A stretch of DNA of 64,000 nt, taken from Pseudomonas thermotolerans DSM 14292 (GTDB lineage Bacteria; Pseudomonadota; Gammaproteobacteria; Pseudomonadales; Pseudomonadaceae). Within the stretch, counting starts at the first letter, position 1. Every line of letters begins with the position of its first letter. A model generated the notes under the pieces. It was not told the DNA's origin, ran no database searches, and worked only from the letters and a program-made list of their open reading frames with translations. The stretch covers positions 62,001-126,000 of the forward strand of contig NZ_KB822605.1 in assembly GCF_000364625.1 (NCBI RefSeq), in the 5' to 3' direction. The position numbers and the translations under genes are program-made. Positions 10,888 to 20,359 of this stretch are shown here, piece by piece.

Positions 10888-11571
10888 ATGCGCTGGATAA
10901 TCGCCGGGCTCGCAGGCTGCCTGTTGCAGGGTAGCGTGCTGGCCGCACAGGTGCCCTTTGCCGTCCTGCAAGGCGGCATGCTTGCCTTCAAACCGGTGGA
11001 AAGCATCCGCGAACGCCGCTTCAGCAACCTGGTCGAGCAGAAGACCGACTTCAGCTGTGGTGCGGCAGCCCTCGCCACCATCCTGCGCGAAGCCTACAAC
11101 CTCGACGTCGACGAGGACTTCGTCATCGAGGGCATGCTGGCCGGCGCAGACCCCGAACTGGTGCAAAGCCAGGGTTTTTCCATGCTCGACATGAAGCGCT
11201 ACGTGCAGAACATCGGCATGCGCGCCCGTGGCTACCGGATCAGCGTCGAGGCCCTGCAGCAGCTCAAGGTGCCGGTCATCGTGCTTCTCGACGTGCGCGG
11301 CTACAAGCATTTCGTGGTGATGCAGCGCGCCGAGCGCGGCTGGGTGTACATCGGCGATCCAGTCCTCGGCCACAAACGCTACACGCTAGAGGAATTCAGC
11401 AGGGGCTGGAACAACATCGTCCTGGCGGTGATCGGCCCCGGCTACGACAGGACCAATGCCCTGCTCTCGCCGCCCGAGCCCCTGACGGCCAAGGACCGCA
11501 TCAATGCCTTCAGGCCGGTCCAGGACGCCGAACTGATGGAGTACGGGTTCATCCAGAGCGACTTCTTCTAA
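10888..11571 (+). CDS. fapD: Fap system C39-family peptidase FapD
   Basis: This 227-residue protein has an N-terminal signal or anchor segment (residues 1-20) and a papain-like peptidase C39 domain. The catalytic residues are visible: Cys57 in KTDFSCGAAALATIL, His141 in YKHFVVM and Asp157 in YIGDPVLGHKRY. In the Fap system this protease is needed for correct secretion or processing of subunits and probably acts in the periplasm. It starts 90 bp after fapC with a GAAGGAA ribosome site. This is the one operon member with a clear enzymatic triad. Confidence 0.93.
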   Translation: MRWIIAGLAGCLLQGSVLAAQVPFAVLQGGMLAFKPVESIRERRFSNLVEQKTDFSCGAAALATILREAYNLDVDEDFVIEGMLAGADPELVQSQGFSMLDMKRYVQNIGMRARGYRISVEALQQLKVPVIVLLDVRGYKHFVVMQRAERGWVYIGDPVLGHKRYTLEEFSRGWNNIVLAVIGPGYDRTNALLSPPEPLTAKDRINAFRPVQDAELMEYGFIQSDFF

Positions 11572-11617
11572 CCGTGCAGGTAGTAGATCTGAAGGGCCAG
11601 GATGCCCAGGAGGGAAC

Positions 11618-12361
11618 ATGAAAAACTATATGCTGCTGACAGCGATCGCACTCGCCGTCAGTCTACCTGTCCAGGGAGCCTCGGTTCTCAACCCCGAGGA
11701 ACTCAGTGACAAGGAGCTGTCGCAATTGCGCGGTCGCTTCGTTATGCCGGGACGGGTCGTCCACTTCGGTTTCACCATGGTCAGCAGTTGGCAAAACGCC
11801 CAGGGCCAGATGATTGGTGCCAAGGTCGACATGCAGGCCCAGCACGGCATGTACCGTCCGGTGTTCCGGGTCAGCACCCTGAACGATGATGCGGGTTATG
11901 GCGGCCTTCCCGAAAGCCTGCCGCAGGGCACCATCACCGGCGGTGCCGGCCTGACCAGGGTCGACGGCGCCTCGCAGAGCATCCGTGCCGCCGGCGACCA
12001 CAACACGGCCGAGAACCGCATCGCCCTGAACGTCAAGTACGGCAACACCGCTCCGGCCCTGAACACTTCGGGCAAGCCGCTGACCTCCCAGATCACTTCC
12101 AGCAACGGTGCCGGCTCGGTGCAGGTGACGCCCGGGAACAATGCTCTGCAGATCACCATCCAGGCCAACAACGGCCAGGGTTCTGCCATTCACAAGATCG
12201 GTGCGGGTGCACTGATGCAGAACACCCAGATCATGAGCTCGCACAACGTCGTGAAGAATCTAGCGGCACTGGACGTGGTGCTCCGGGAGAACAGAGCCAC
12301 GATCAACACCCTGAATTGCAACTGGGATCAATTGCGAGGACTTCGTCCATCAGGAATCTGA
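11618..12361 (+). CDS. fapE: Fap system protein FapE
   Basis: This 247-residue exported protein has a signal peptide ending near LPVQGAS (residue 21). A conserved N-terminal block, LNPEELSDKELSQLRGRFVMPGRVVHFG, is followed by an Asn/Gly/Thr-rich central region. The C-terminus holds a single cysteine (LNCNWDQLRG). FapE is an extracellular minor fibril component with a function not fully defined. The spacing to fapD (46 bp) and fapF (45 bp) supports one transcript, and an AGGAGG ribosome site precedes the start. Confidence 0.9.
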   Translation: MKNYMLLTAIALAVSLPVQGASVLNPEELSDKELSQLRGRFVMPGRVVHFGFTMVSSWQNAQGQMIGAKVDMQAQHGMYRPVFRVSTLNDDAGYGGLPESLPQGTITGGAGLTRVDGASQSIRAAGDHNTAENRIALNVKYGNTAPALNTSGKPLTSQITSSNGAGSVQVTPGNNALQITIQANNGQGSAIHKIGAGALMQNTQIMSSHNVVKNLAALDVVLRENRATINTLNCNWDQLRGLRPSGI

Positions 12362-12406
12362 TCTACGCTTCTGCCCAGAACACTCCCAACAGGACGGTTC
12401 GTTGCT

Positions 12407-13669
12407 ATGAACAAGCTCAGACCGCTTCACGTGGCAGTATGCGTAGCAACCTTTTTTCCCTCGGCCTGGCTGCACGCAGCCACCGAAGCGGAAGTTCAGG
12501 CCCTGCAACAGGAACTCGAGGAATTGCGCAGGAGTTACGAGGCCCAGCAGAAAGCCCTGATGGTCCTCGAACAGCGCCTGCGGCAGGTGGAATCCCAACC
12601 CCAGGTACAGCAGCCGCAGCCTCTGGTTCGCCAGCCCCGCAATGACCGGCAGCAGACCGCGGCAGCGGGCAGCGGTGCCGGTTACGGCGAGAGTCTGCGC
12701 GACGAAAGCTCCGCGCCCCGCAGCGTGGAAAACATCTACGAGGAAGCCAGCGGTTTCTTCGGCGGCACCTTCAGTCTGGAAACCGGCCTGACCTACAGCC
12801 ACTACGACACGCGGCAACTGGTGCTCAACGGCTTCCTGGCCCTCGACTCCATCTTCCTCGGCAACATCAACGTCGACCAGATCAACGCCGACACCTTCAC
12901 CCTGGACCTCACCGCCCGCTACAACATGGACGACCGCTGGCAGTTCGACATCAACGTGCCCATCGTCTACCGGGAGTCCACCTACGAGTCGGCGGGCGCC
13001 TCGGGCGGCTCCACCTCGGAGGTATCGTCGGAGAAGGTGACCCGCGATCCGGAGCTGGGCGACATCAACTTCGGCGTCGCTTATCGCTTCATGCGCGAGG
13101 ACGTGAACCGCCCGGACGGGGTCTTCACCCTGCGGGTCAAGGCGCCTACCGGGAAGGATCCCTACGGCATCAAGCTGATCCAGTCCCCCGAGAACGACAA
13201 CCTCTCAGTTCCCGAGGAACTCCCCACCGGCAACGGCGTCTGGTCCGTCACCCCGGGCATTTCGCTGGTCAAGACGGTCGACCCGGCGGTGATCTTCGGC
13301 AACCTGTCCTACACCTACAACTTCGAGGAATCCTTCAGCGACATCAGCCCCCAACAGGGCACCAAACTGGGCGGCAAGGTGAAGCTGGGCAACTGGTTCC
13401 AGTACGGACTGGGCGTGGCCTTCGCCCTCAACGAGCGGATGAGCCTTTCCATGTCCTACTCGCAGCTGATCGCCCAGAAAAGCCGCATCAAGCCGGACGG
13501 CCAGGACTGGAACAGCATATCCAGCAGCGATGCCAACGCCGGCTACTTCAACATCGGCATGACCTACGCGGTGAGCGACAACCTGACCATCGTTCCCAAC
13601 CTCTCCATCGGCCTGACCCCGGACGCACCGGACTTCAGCTTCAGCCTGAGATTCCCCTACTACTTCTGA
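12407..13669 (+). CDS. fapF: Outer-membrane amyloid secretion pore FapF
   Basis: This 420-residue outer-membrane protein exports Fap subunits. A signal peptide (residues 1 to about 24) is followed by a coiled-coil (about 27-62, [20 protein letters not shown]) and a Gln-rich linker. The remainder is an amphipathic beta-barrel that ends in phenylalanine ([11 protein letters not shown]), as outer-membrane barrels usually do. FapF is known to form trimeric barrels with a helical plug, and the N-terminal coiled coil matches its trimerisation segment. It closes the operon. I see no strong terminator after it; the next gene converges 76 bp away. Confidence 0.93.
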   Translation: MNKLRPLHVAVCVATFFPSAWLHAATEAEVQALQQELEELRRSYEAQQKALMVLEQRLRQVESQPQVQQPQPLVRQPRNDRQQTAAAGSGAGYGESLRDESSAPRSVENIYEEASGFFGGTFSLETGLTYSHYDTRQLVLNGFLALDSIFLGNINVDQINADTFTLDLTARYNMDDRWQFDINVPIVYRESTYESAGASGGSTSEVSSEKVTRDPELGDINFGVAYRFMREDVNRPDGVFTLRVKAPTGKDPYGIKLIQSPENDNLSVPEELPTGNGVWSVTPGISLVKTVDPAVIFGNLSYTYNFEESFSDISPQQGTKLGGKVKLGNWFQYGLGVAFALNERMSLSMSYSQLIAQKSRIKPDGQDWNSISSSDANAGYFNIGMTYAVSDNLTIVPNLSIGLTPDAPDFSFSLRFPYYF

Positions 13670-13745
13670 GCAAGGATCGAAAGAAAGCGGCCCCCACGCG
13701 ATACTCGTTTCATTTGCGCGACAGTGCTGTCATCGGATAGTGCTG

Positions 13746-15074
<1,329 letters not shown>

Positions 15075-15216
15075 TGTCGTTCCTTGGCGCCAATTTTTTG
15101 GTCTTCCTTAGAAAAACAAGAACTTCCCAGTGCCGAGTAGGAGGCTAGTAGCTTTTTTGACGCTTCTTGGACCTTTTATTCATAACTTCATATGGATCAA
15201 TAACTTGTGCCTCCTC

Positions 15217-15232
15217 TGGATAGCTATCTGCC
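15217..15232 (+). promoter_or_regulatory. Weak -24/-12 candidate upstream of the RoxA-like gene
   Basis: TGGATAGCTATCTGCC has GG and GC exactly ten bases apart and the same CTGCC -12 element as the fapA candidate. The -24 element TGGATA departs from TGGCAC. It lies 91-106 bp before the chosen start. The divergent region also has a TTGGCGCCAA palindrome (15084-15093) near the regulator start. Confidence 0.3.
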
Positions 15233-15322
15233 ATTGGAGCGCCATCCTCCTGCTGGCCTATTGCCAATACCTTCATCGCTCACTTAAGGTCCGGCAGCGA
15301 ATACCTGACAGGGATGTACTCC

Positions 15323-17215
15323 ATGCACACCTTCCGCCGCATTCTCAAGCTTCTCCTTTGTCTGCTGGTCGTGGCCTTGGCGATACCGCTGTATTACGTC
15401 GCCTACCCCAACCTCCCGGAATACGACCCGCCCCGGGAGCTGCACTACCTGGACCAGTGGGACGACGAGGCCCGACAGACCTACTACTACACCCCCCAGG
15501 GCACCCGCCTGAAAGGCCTGCGCTACGACTGGTTCGTCGCCCTGGAGCAGCCCTTCTCCCGCGACCGCCTGGCCGAGCCCGCGTACCTGGCCCGCTTCGG
15601 CTTTCTCGTCGACCCCGAACAGCAGGCCAGCGCACGCAATCCCGGCAACCTGCCGGTCGGATTCGCCCGGCATACCGACGAGGAAACCGGCGAGCACTAC
15701 CTGGACATCACCTGCTCGGCCTGCCACACCGGCGAATTGCGCTACCAGGGCAAGGCCGTACGCATCGACGGCGGTGCCGCCCTGCACTCCCTGGCCTCCA
15801 CGGTACCCACCCTGCGCGGTGGCAGCTTCGGACAGGCCCTCGGCATGAGCATGGCCTTCACCTACTACAACCCGCTGAAGTTCAAGCGCTTCGCCCGGGA
15901 AGTCCTCGGCGAACGCTACGAGGAAGAGCGCGACCAACTGCGCCGCGACTTCAAGGCCGTGCTCGACCGCCTGCTGGCTACCGCCTTCAACGACTGGCAC
16001 CGTGGTCTCTACCCCACCGAGGAAGGCTTCGGCCGCACCGACGCCTTCGGACGCATCGCCAACACGGTGTTCGGTGATGCCATCGCCCCGGCCAACTACC
16101 GGGTGGCCGACGCGCCAGTGAGCTATCCACACCTCTGGGACATCTGGAAGTTCGACTGGGTGCAATGGAACGGCTCGGCCATGCAGCCGATGGCCCGCAA
16201 CGTCGGCGAGGCGCTGGGCGTCGGCGCCACCCTGCGGCTGTTCGACGAGCACGGCCAGCCCCTACCGGAACAGCAGCGCTATGCGTCCAGTGTTCGCCCC
16301 CGCGACCTGCACACCCTGGAGGAAACCCTCAAGCGCCTGCAGGCACCGCGCTGGCCGGAGGAGATCCTCGGCCCCATCGATGTCGAACTGGCCAGCCAGG
16401 GCCGCGCACTCTTCGTGGAGAACTGCGCCCACTGTCATGCCCCGGCGCCCAAACCGGAAGACGAACGTTTCGCCCCCAGCCGCGACCCGGAGTGGCGGAT
16501 GCACGTGGTGCCCGTCGAAGTGGTCGGCACCGACCCGACCACCGCCGACAACATCGCCCAACACCGTTTCGACATCCGCAAGCTCGGCTGGACCCGCGAT
16601 GAGCTGAGCAAGCTGGCAGTGCGCCTGTTCGACGCCGATCCCGCGACTCTCGACCTGGCCAGCATCTCCAGCGCCCAGGGCCTGGCCTACCTCACCGCCT
16701 ACGTGGAGAACCGCGCCTACCAGGATGCCGGCATCTCCCCCACGGAGCGGCCAGGCATGGACGGTTTCGGCCTGTCCATCGGCGTGCAGGAGAAGCGCGG
16801 CTACAAGGCTCGCCCGCTGGACGGCATCTGGGCCACCGCGCCCTACCTGCACAACGGCTCGGTGCCCAACCTGTTCCAGCTGCTGTCGCCGGTCAGCGAA
16901 CGGGCCACCACCTTCTGGGTCGGCAACCACGAGTACGACCCGAAATTCGCCGGCTTCCGCACCGAGGAATTCCCCGGCGGCTTCCTGTTCGACACCCGCA
17001 TCCGCGGCAACGGCAACCAGGGCCACGAATTCCGCGACGGCTGCCGCACCACCGGGGTGATCGGTCGCGGCCTGCAGCCCGACGAGCGCCGGGCGCTGGT
17101 CGAGTACCTCAAGGTGCTCGGCAACCCCGAGCTGGAAGCCCGCCTCACCCATATCGAACCCAAGCCCTGGACACCCGGCCCGGCCTGCCCCGGCCAGCTC
17201 GCACAGGCCCACTGA
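15323..17215 (+). CDS. RoxA-like di-heme cytochrome c (putative oxygenase/peroxidase)
   Basis: This protein of about 630 residues is anchored or exported by a hydrophobic N-terminus (residues 6-28). It has two covalent haem c sites, CSACH near residues 131-135 and CAHCH near 368-372. The segment HLWDIWKFDWVQWNGS followed by ARNVGEALGV, and APYLHNGSVPNLFQLL near the C-terminus, match the RoxA-like branch of the MauG/CcpA superfamily. In that branch a five-coordinate haem binds O2; rubber oxygenase RoxA also uses a CSACH site. The substrate here is unknown. ATG 15323 is preferred because GGGA is suitably spaced; ATG 15314 would touch that site. A catalase-like gene follows 9 bp after the stop. 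Confidence 0.82.
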   Translation: MHTFRRILKLLLCLLVVALAIPLYYVAYPNLPEYDPPRELHYLDQWDDEARQTYYYTPQGTRLKGLRYDWFVALEQPFSRDRLAEPAYLARFGFLVDPEQQASARNPGNLPVGFARHTDEETGEHYLDITCSACHTGELRYQGKAVRIDGGAALHSLASTVPTLRGGSFGQALGMSMAFTYYNPLKFKRFAREVLGERYEEERDQLRRDFKAVLDRLLATAFNDWHRGLYPTEEGFGRTDAFGRIANTVFGDAIAPANYRVADAPVSYPHLWDIWKFDWVQWNGSAMQPMARNVGEALGVGATLRLFDEHGQPLPEQQRYASSVRPRDLHTLEETLKRLQAPRWPEEILGPIDVELASQGRALFVENCAHCHAPAPKPEDERFAPSRDPEWRMHVVPVEVVGTDPTTADNIAQHRFDIRKLGWTRDELSKLAVRLFDADPATLDLASISSAQGLAYLTAYVENRAYQDAGISPTERPGMDGFGLSIGVQEKRGYKARPLDGIWATAPYLHNGSVPNLFQLLSPVSERATTFWVGNHEYDPKFAGFRTEEFPGGFLFDTRIRGNGNQGHEFRDGCRTTGVIGRGLQPDERRALVEYLKVLGNPELEARLTHIEPKPWTPGPACPGQLAQAH

Positions 17216-17224
17216 GGAGTCACC

Positions 17225-18349
17225 ATGCTGAAACGGTTGTGGCTATGGCTCGGGCGCCTGCTCGGCCGACTGACGCTCCTGCTGCTGGTCGTCGGACTGG
17301 GCGGCTGGGGGATCGGCGCGCTCTATTACGCCTCGAAATTCTCCGGGCCGGTGTCCAGCGAGGAGGAGATCCCGCCCGGCGAGGCCGAGCTGACCCGCGG
17401 GATCATCGACGATGCCATTCGCATCGTCGAAGCCCACCGCGACAACACCCGGGTGCTGCGCGGTGCCCACGCCAAGGCCCACGGCTGTGTGCGCGCCGAG
17501 GTCAGCGTGCTCGCCGACCTGCCGGGAACCCTGCGCCAGGGAGTGTTCCGCGATCCCGGCAAGATCTGGCAGGCCTGGGTGCGCTTCTCCAACGGCAATG
17601 CCTACCCGCAGTTCGATCGGGTGCGCGACGCACGCGGCATGGCGATCAAGCTGCTCGACGTGCCGGGCGAAAAGCTGCTGGGCGAAAGCGAGCAGGACTT
17701 CGTGATGTTCAACAACTCGGTGTTCTTCGTTCGCGACGTCGCCGAGTACAGGAGCAACTTCGCCGCCCAGGCCGAGGGCAACAGGATCCTCGCCTTCTTC
17801 CCCGGCTGGGATCCGCGCAGCTGGGAGATCCGCCACCTGCTGATCGCCCTCAGGACCCTTGCCCCGGCGCCGGAAAGCCCGGTGCGCACCACCTACAACT
17901 CCATCGCGCCGTTCAAGTTCGGCCCGCACAACATCAAGTACCGGGTGGTGCCGGCGGAAAGCGGCTGCCCCGCCTATGAGCCGCCAGAACAGAACCGCGA
18001 CATGCCGAACTTCCTGCGCAGCACGCTCTACCGGCAGCTGTCCCTCGACCGTGTCCCGGCCTGCTTCGAGCTGCAGGTGCAGCGCCAGAATCCCGAGCAC
18101 TACATGCCCATCGAGGACACCAGCGTGGAGTGGGACGAGGACATCGCCCCGTTCGAAACGGTCGCGCGCATCACCATTCCGCCCCAGGACTTCGATACCC
18201 CCGAGCAGAACCTGTTCTGCGACAACCTCTCCTTCAATCCCTGGCACGCTCTGCCCGAGCATCGCCCCATCGGTGGCATCAACCGCCTGCGCAAGGCGGT
18301 ATACGAAGCCCTAAGCACCTATCGTCACGAACGCAATGCCGCCCGCTAG
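17225..18349 (+). CDS. Membrane-anchored small catalase-like haem protein
   Basis: This 374-residue protein has an N-terminal membrane segment (about 13-35) and a minimal catalase fold. Catalase landmarks are GAHAKAHG (probable distal His82), RFSNGNAYP, ARGMAIKLLDVPGEKLL and MFNNSVFFVRD (distal Asn). The C-terminal GGINRLRKAVYEALSTYRH probably supplies the proximal Tyr. It lacks the extra domains of true monofunctional catalases (about 480 residues or more). Small members of this family often act on organic or fatty-acid hydroperoxides instead of H2O2. It overlaps functionally with the upstream RoxA-like gene by operon position, and a GAGGAG ribosome site precedes it. The actual substrate is not predictable. 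Confidence 0.85.
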   Translation: MLKRLWLWLGRLLGRLTLLLLVVGLGGWGIGALYYASKFSGPVSSEEEIPPGEAELTRGIIDDAIRIVEAHRDNTRVLRGAHAKAHGCVRAEVSVLADLPGTLRQGVFRDPGKIWQAWVRFSNGNAYPQFDRVRDARGMAIKLLDVPGEKLLGESEQDFVMFNNSVFFVRDVAEYRSNFAAQAEGNRILAFFPGWDPRSWEIRHLLIALRTLAPAPESPVRTTYNSIAPFKFGPHNIKYRVVPAESGCPAYEPPEQNRDMPNFLRSTLYRQLSLDRVPACFELQVQRQNPEHYMPIEDTSVEWDEDIAPFETVARITIPPQDFDTPEQNLFCDNLSFNPWHALPEHRPIGGINRLRKAVYEALSTYRHERNAAR

Positions 18350-18359
18350 CGGCATTGCG
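18332..18359 (+). terminator. Perfect hairpin spanning the stop codon of the catalase-like gene
   Basis: CGCAATGCCGC (18332-18342) pairs perfectly with GCGGCATTGCG (18349-18359), an 11-bp stem with a six-base loop. The TAG stop sits at the loop and stem edge. Only scattered T residues follow, so it may end or stabilise the transcript. Confidence 0.5.
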
Positions 18360-18535
18360 GTTCGCTTTCGGAACGGAAGCAACCGCTTTCGACGCGCAAG
18401 AATTACGAAAATGCGCCAAGGAAGAATATTTTTGCGTCGCCATGTGACTTTCGGGTCAACTCCAGCCATCCATATGAGCAACAGATCATGACACTCATGG
18501 TCCATCGCATTGGGTACTTTGGGAGAATCGCCCGC

Positions 18536-18802
18536 ATGAACGCTCCGCTCCGTTTCAACGAGGCACTTCTGATCGCCGGTCGTGCCTTCAAGCCCTTCCA
18601 TTGCGTAGCCTGGGCCGCCGAAGGTGCCGGCGACCTCAGCCTCACCGTCATCGACCGTACCAACACCCGTCTGCTGGGCCGCACCCTGCTGCCGAGCGAC
18701 ATCTACAGCGACCCGGACCGTCTCGCCGAGGAGCTGAAGAAGTCCCGCGAGAAGCTGGCCCGCCAGGGTTACAGCCTCGAGCCCTGGGACATGCCCGCCT
18801 GA
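18536..18802 (+). CDS. Small conserved hypothetical protein
   Basis: This 88-residue protein is probably cytoplasmic, with no signal peptide or cysteine-rich site (one Cys). The sequence has a beta-rich centre (CVAWAAEGAGDLSLTVIDRTN) and a charged helical end (DRLAEELKKSREKLARQG). I recognise no family. The start at ATG 18536 follows GGGAGA; an in-frame ATG at 18488 would add 16 residues without a ribosome site. It stands alone, convergent with nfuA, and ends in a shared terminator. Confidence 0.75.
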   Translation: MNAPLRFNEALLIAGRAFKPFHCVAWAAEGAGDLSLTVIDRTNTRLLGRTLLPSDIYSDPDRLAEELKKSREKLARQGYSLEPWDMPA

Positions 18803-18825
18803 TCGGCGGCCCTGTTCCGGATACG

Positions 18826-18853
18826 AAAAAGGCGACCCGAAGGTCGCCTTTTT
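18826..18853. terminator. Bidirectional terminator between the small gene and nfuA
   Basis: AAAAAGGCGACC, a CGAA loop and GGTCGCCTTTTT form a perfect 12-bp stem, with A and T runs serving as T-tracts in both directions. It separates two convergent genes. Confidence 0.9.
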
Positions 18854-18868
18854 CATGCCGCAACGCTC

Positions 18869-19453
18869 TCAGTAGTAGGCGTTCTCGCGGTTGCTGTGGT
18901 CAGTGACGTCACGCACTCCCTTCAGTTCGGGAATGCGCTCGATCAGGGTCTTCTCGACACCATCCTTGAGGGTCATGTCGACCATGCCGCAACCCTGGCA
19001 GCCGCCGCCGAAGCGCAGCACTGCAATGCCGTCCTCGACCACGTCCACCAGGGTGACCATGCCGCCATGGCCGGCCAGGCCGGGGTTGATCTCGGTCTGC
19101 AGGTAGTAGTTGATCCGCTCGTTGAGCGGGCTGTCCTCGCTGATCATCGGCACCTTGGCGTTCGGCGCCTTGATGGTCAGCTGGCCGCCCATGCGGTCGG
19201 TGGCGTAGTCGACCACCGCATCCTCCAGGAAGGGCTCGCTGACGCTGTCGATCCAGGCGGTGAAGTCCTTCAGGGCCAGCGGCGTGTCGTCGGGCTTTTC
19301 CTCACCCGGCTTGCAATAGGCGATGCAGGTCTCGGCGTACTGGGTACCGGGCTGAGTGATGAAGATACGGATCCCGATGCCCTCAGTGTTCTGCTTGCTG
19401 AGCAGGTCGGCAAGATACTCTTGGGCAGCGTCGGTAATGGTGATGGCGCTCAT
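18869..19453 (-). CDS. nfuA: Fe/S biogenesis protein NfuA
   Basis: This 194-residue carrier delivers [4Fe-4S] clusters to apo-proteins, especially under oxidative stress or iron limitation. It has the NfuA two-domain layout: a degenerate A-type domain (residues 1 to about 100, with Cys43 and Cys47 only) and a C-terminal Nfu domain with the cluster-binding C152-x-x-C155 in [15 protein letters not shown]. Length matches E. coli and Pseudomonas NfuA. It is monocistronic and ends at a bidirectional terminator. Confidence 0.96.
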   Translation of the reverse strand: MSAITITDAAQEYLADLLSKQNTEGIGIRIFITQPGTQYAETCIAYCKPGEEKPDDTPLALKDFTAWIDSVSEPFLEDAVVDYATDRMGGQLTIKAPNAKVPMISEDSPLNERINYYLQTEINPGLAGHGGMVTLVDVVEDGIAVLRFGGGCQGCGMVDMTLKDGVEKTLIERIPELKGVRDVTDHSNRENAYY

Positions 19454-19577
19454 GGCAACTCCTCGCGAACGTGCGGGAAGTTTACGCCAATCGGCCTCGG
19501 CGAGAAAGACTTAGCAATTCAGTAGGAATAGATCCGCATACCGTGGCAAAACTGCCGGAAAATTTCGCGAACCCCAG

Positions 19578-19622
19578 AAAAGAAAACCGCCCGGGCTACG
19601 AAGACGGAAAGTCGCCGGGCGG
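19578..19622 (-). terminator. Terminator of the MOSC-aminotransferase-amidotransferase operon
   Basis: Read on the minus strand, CCGCCCGG (19622-19615) pairs with CCGGGCGG (19594-19587) and is followed by TTTTCTTTT. It lies 30 bases beyond the stop codon at 19652. Confidence 0.8.
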
Positions 19623-19651
19623 ATCGAGAAACTCTCGAAAGCTGTCAACAC

Positions 19652-20356
19652 TCAAGTCAAGATGGCATGCGGCCCCGTCAGATAGTTGAGCAGGCGCAGC
19701 ATGGTCGGGGCCATGGCGCTGCAGTGCGGGTAGCCGGCACGAATCGAGGCGGCATCCTCCACCGCGCCCTTGCGCTCCAGGTCGGCACGGCGCGCGTCCA
19801 GCAGTTCCTTGATGCTTTCCGGGGTGCTTTCCAGGCGGCACTGCAAGCCGATGGCACGCTCCTCCCAGACGAAGCCCTGGTTCTGGCAGGCTGCCGAGCT
19901 GTAGAGCGGAATGGCGCCGGACGGCAGGTCGAAGGTCTCGCTGTGCCAGTGCAGGGCCATCAGGCGCTGCGGCAGCATGCGGCCGATGGGCGACTCGGCC
20001 GAACGGGCGTTCTTCTCCAGCTGCCACCAGCCGATTTCGGTATTGCCCTTGTGCACCTCGGCGCCCAAGGCCTGAGCCAGCAGCTGGGCGCCCAGGCCGA
20101 TGCCCAGCACGCGCTTGCCAGCGTCCAGGGTCCGGCGGATCAGCGCCTTCTCCTCCACCAGCCAGGGGTATTCGGCCTCGTCGTGGACGCTCATCGGTCC
20201 GCCGAGGACGATCAGCAGGTCGAAGTCGTCCAGGGTCGGGAGATGGCCACCGGCGTACAGGTAGTGAAGGCGTACGCGGGACGCGTAGGAGTCGAGCCAT
20301 TCGGCGATGCGGCCAAGGCCCTCGAAGGAAGCGTGCTGAAGGATCGAAACTCGCAT
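19652..20356 (-). CDS. Class I glutamine-amidotransferase-like protein lacking Cys and His catalytic residues
   Basis: This 234-residue protein has the fold markers of GMP-synthase-type glutamine amidotransferases: LLIVLGGPMSVHD, a nucleophile-elbow region and MALHWHSETFDLP. The elbow reads G-I-G-L-G-A-Q (85-91), so the nucleophile position holds Gly87 in place of Cys. The usual F-H-x-E motif reads C-R-L-E, with Arg174 for the catalytic His; Glu176 remains. The codons are GGC and CGC, with no sign of frameshift. Glutaminase activity is therefore unlikely, and a binding or regulatory role is possible. It starts three bases after the aminotransferase stop and is last in a four-gene operon. Confidence 0.88.
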   Translation of the reverse strand: MRVSILQHASFEGLGRIAEWLDSYASRVRLHYLYAGGHLPTLDDFDLLIVLGGPMSVHDEAEYPWLVEEKALIRRTLDAGKRVLGIGLGAQLLAQALGAEVHKGNTEIGWWQLEKNARSAESPIGRMLPQRLMALHWHSETFDLPSGAIPLYSSAACQNQGFVWEERAIGLQCRLESTPESIKELLDARRADLERKGAVEDAASIRAGYPHCSAMAPTMLRLLNYLTGPHAILT

Positions 20357-20359
20357 GTG

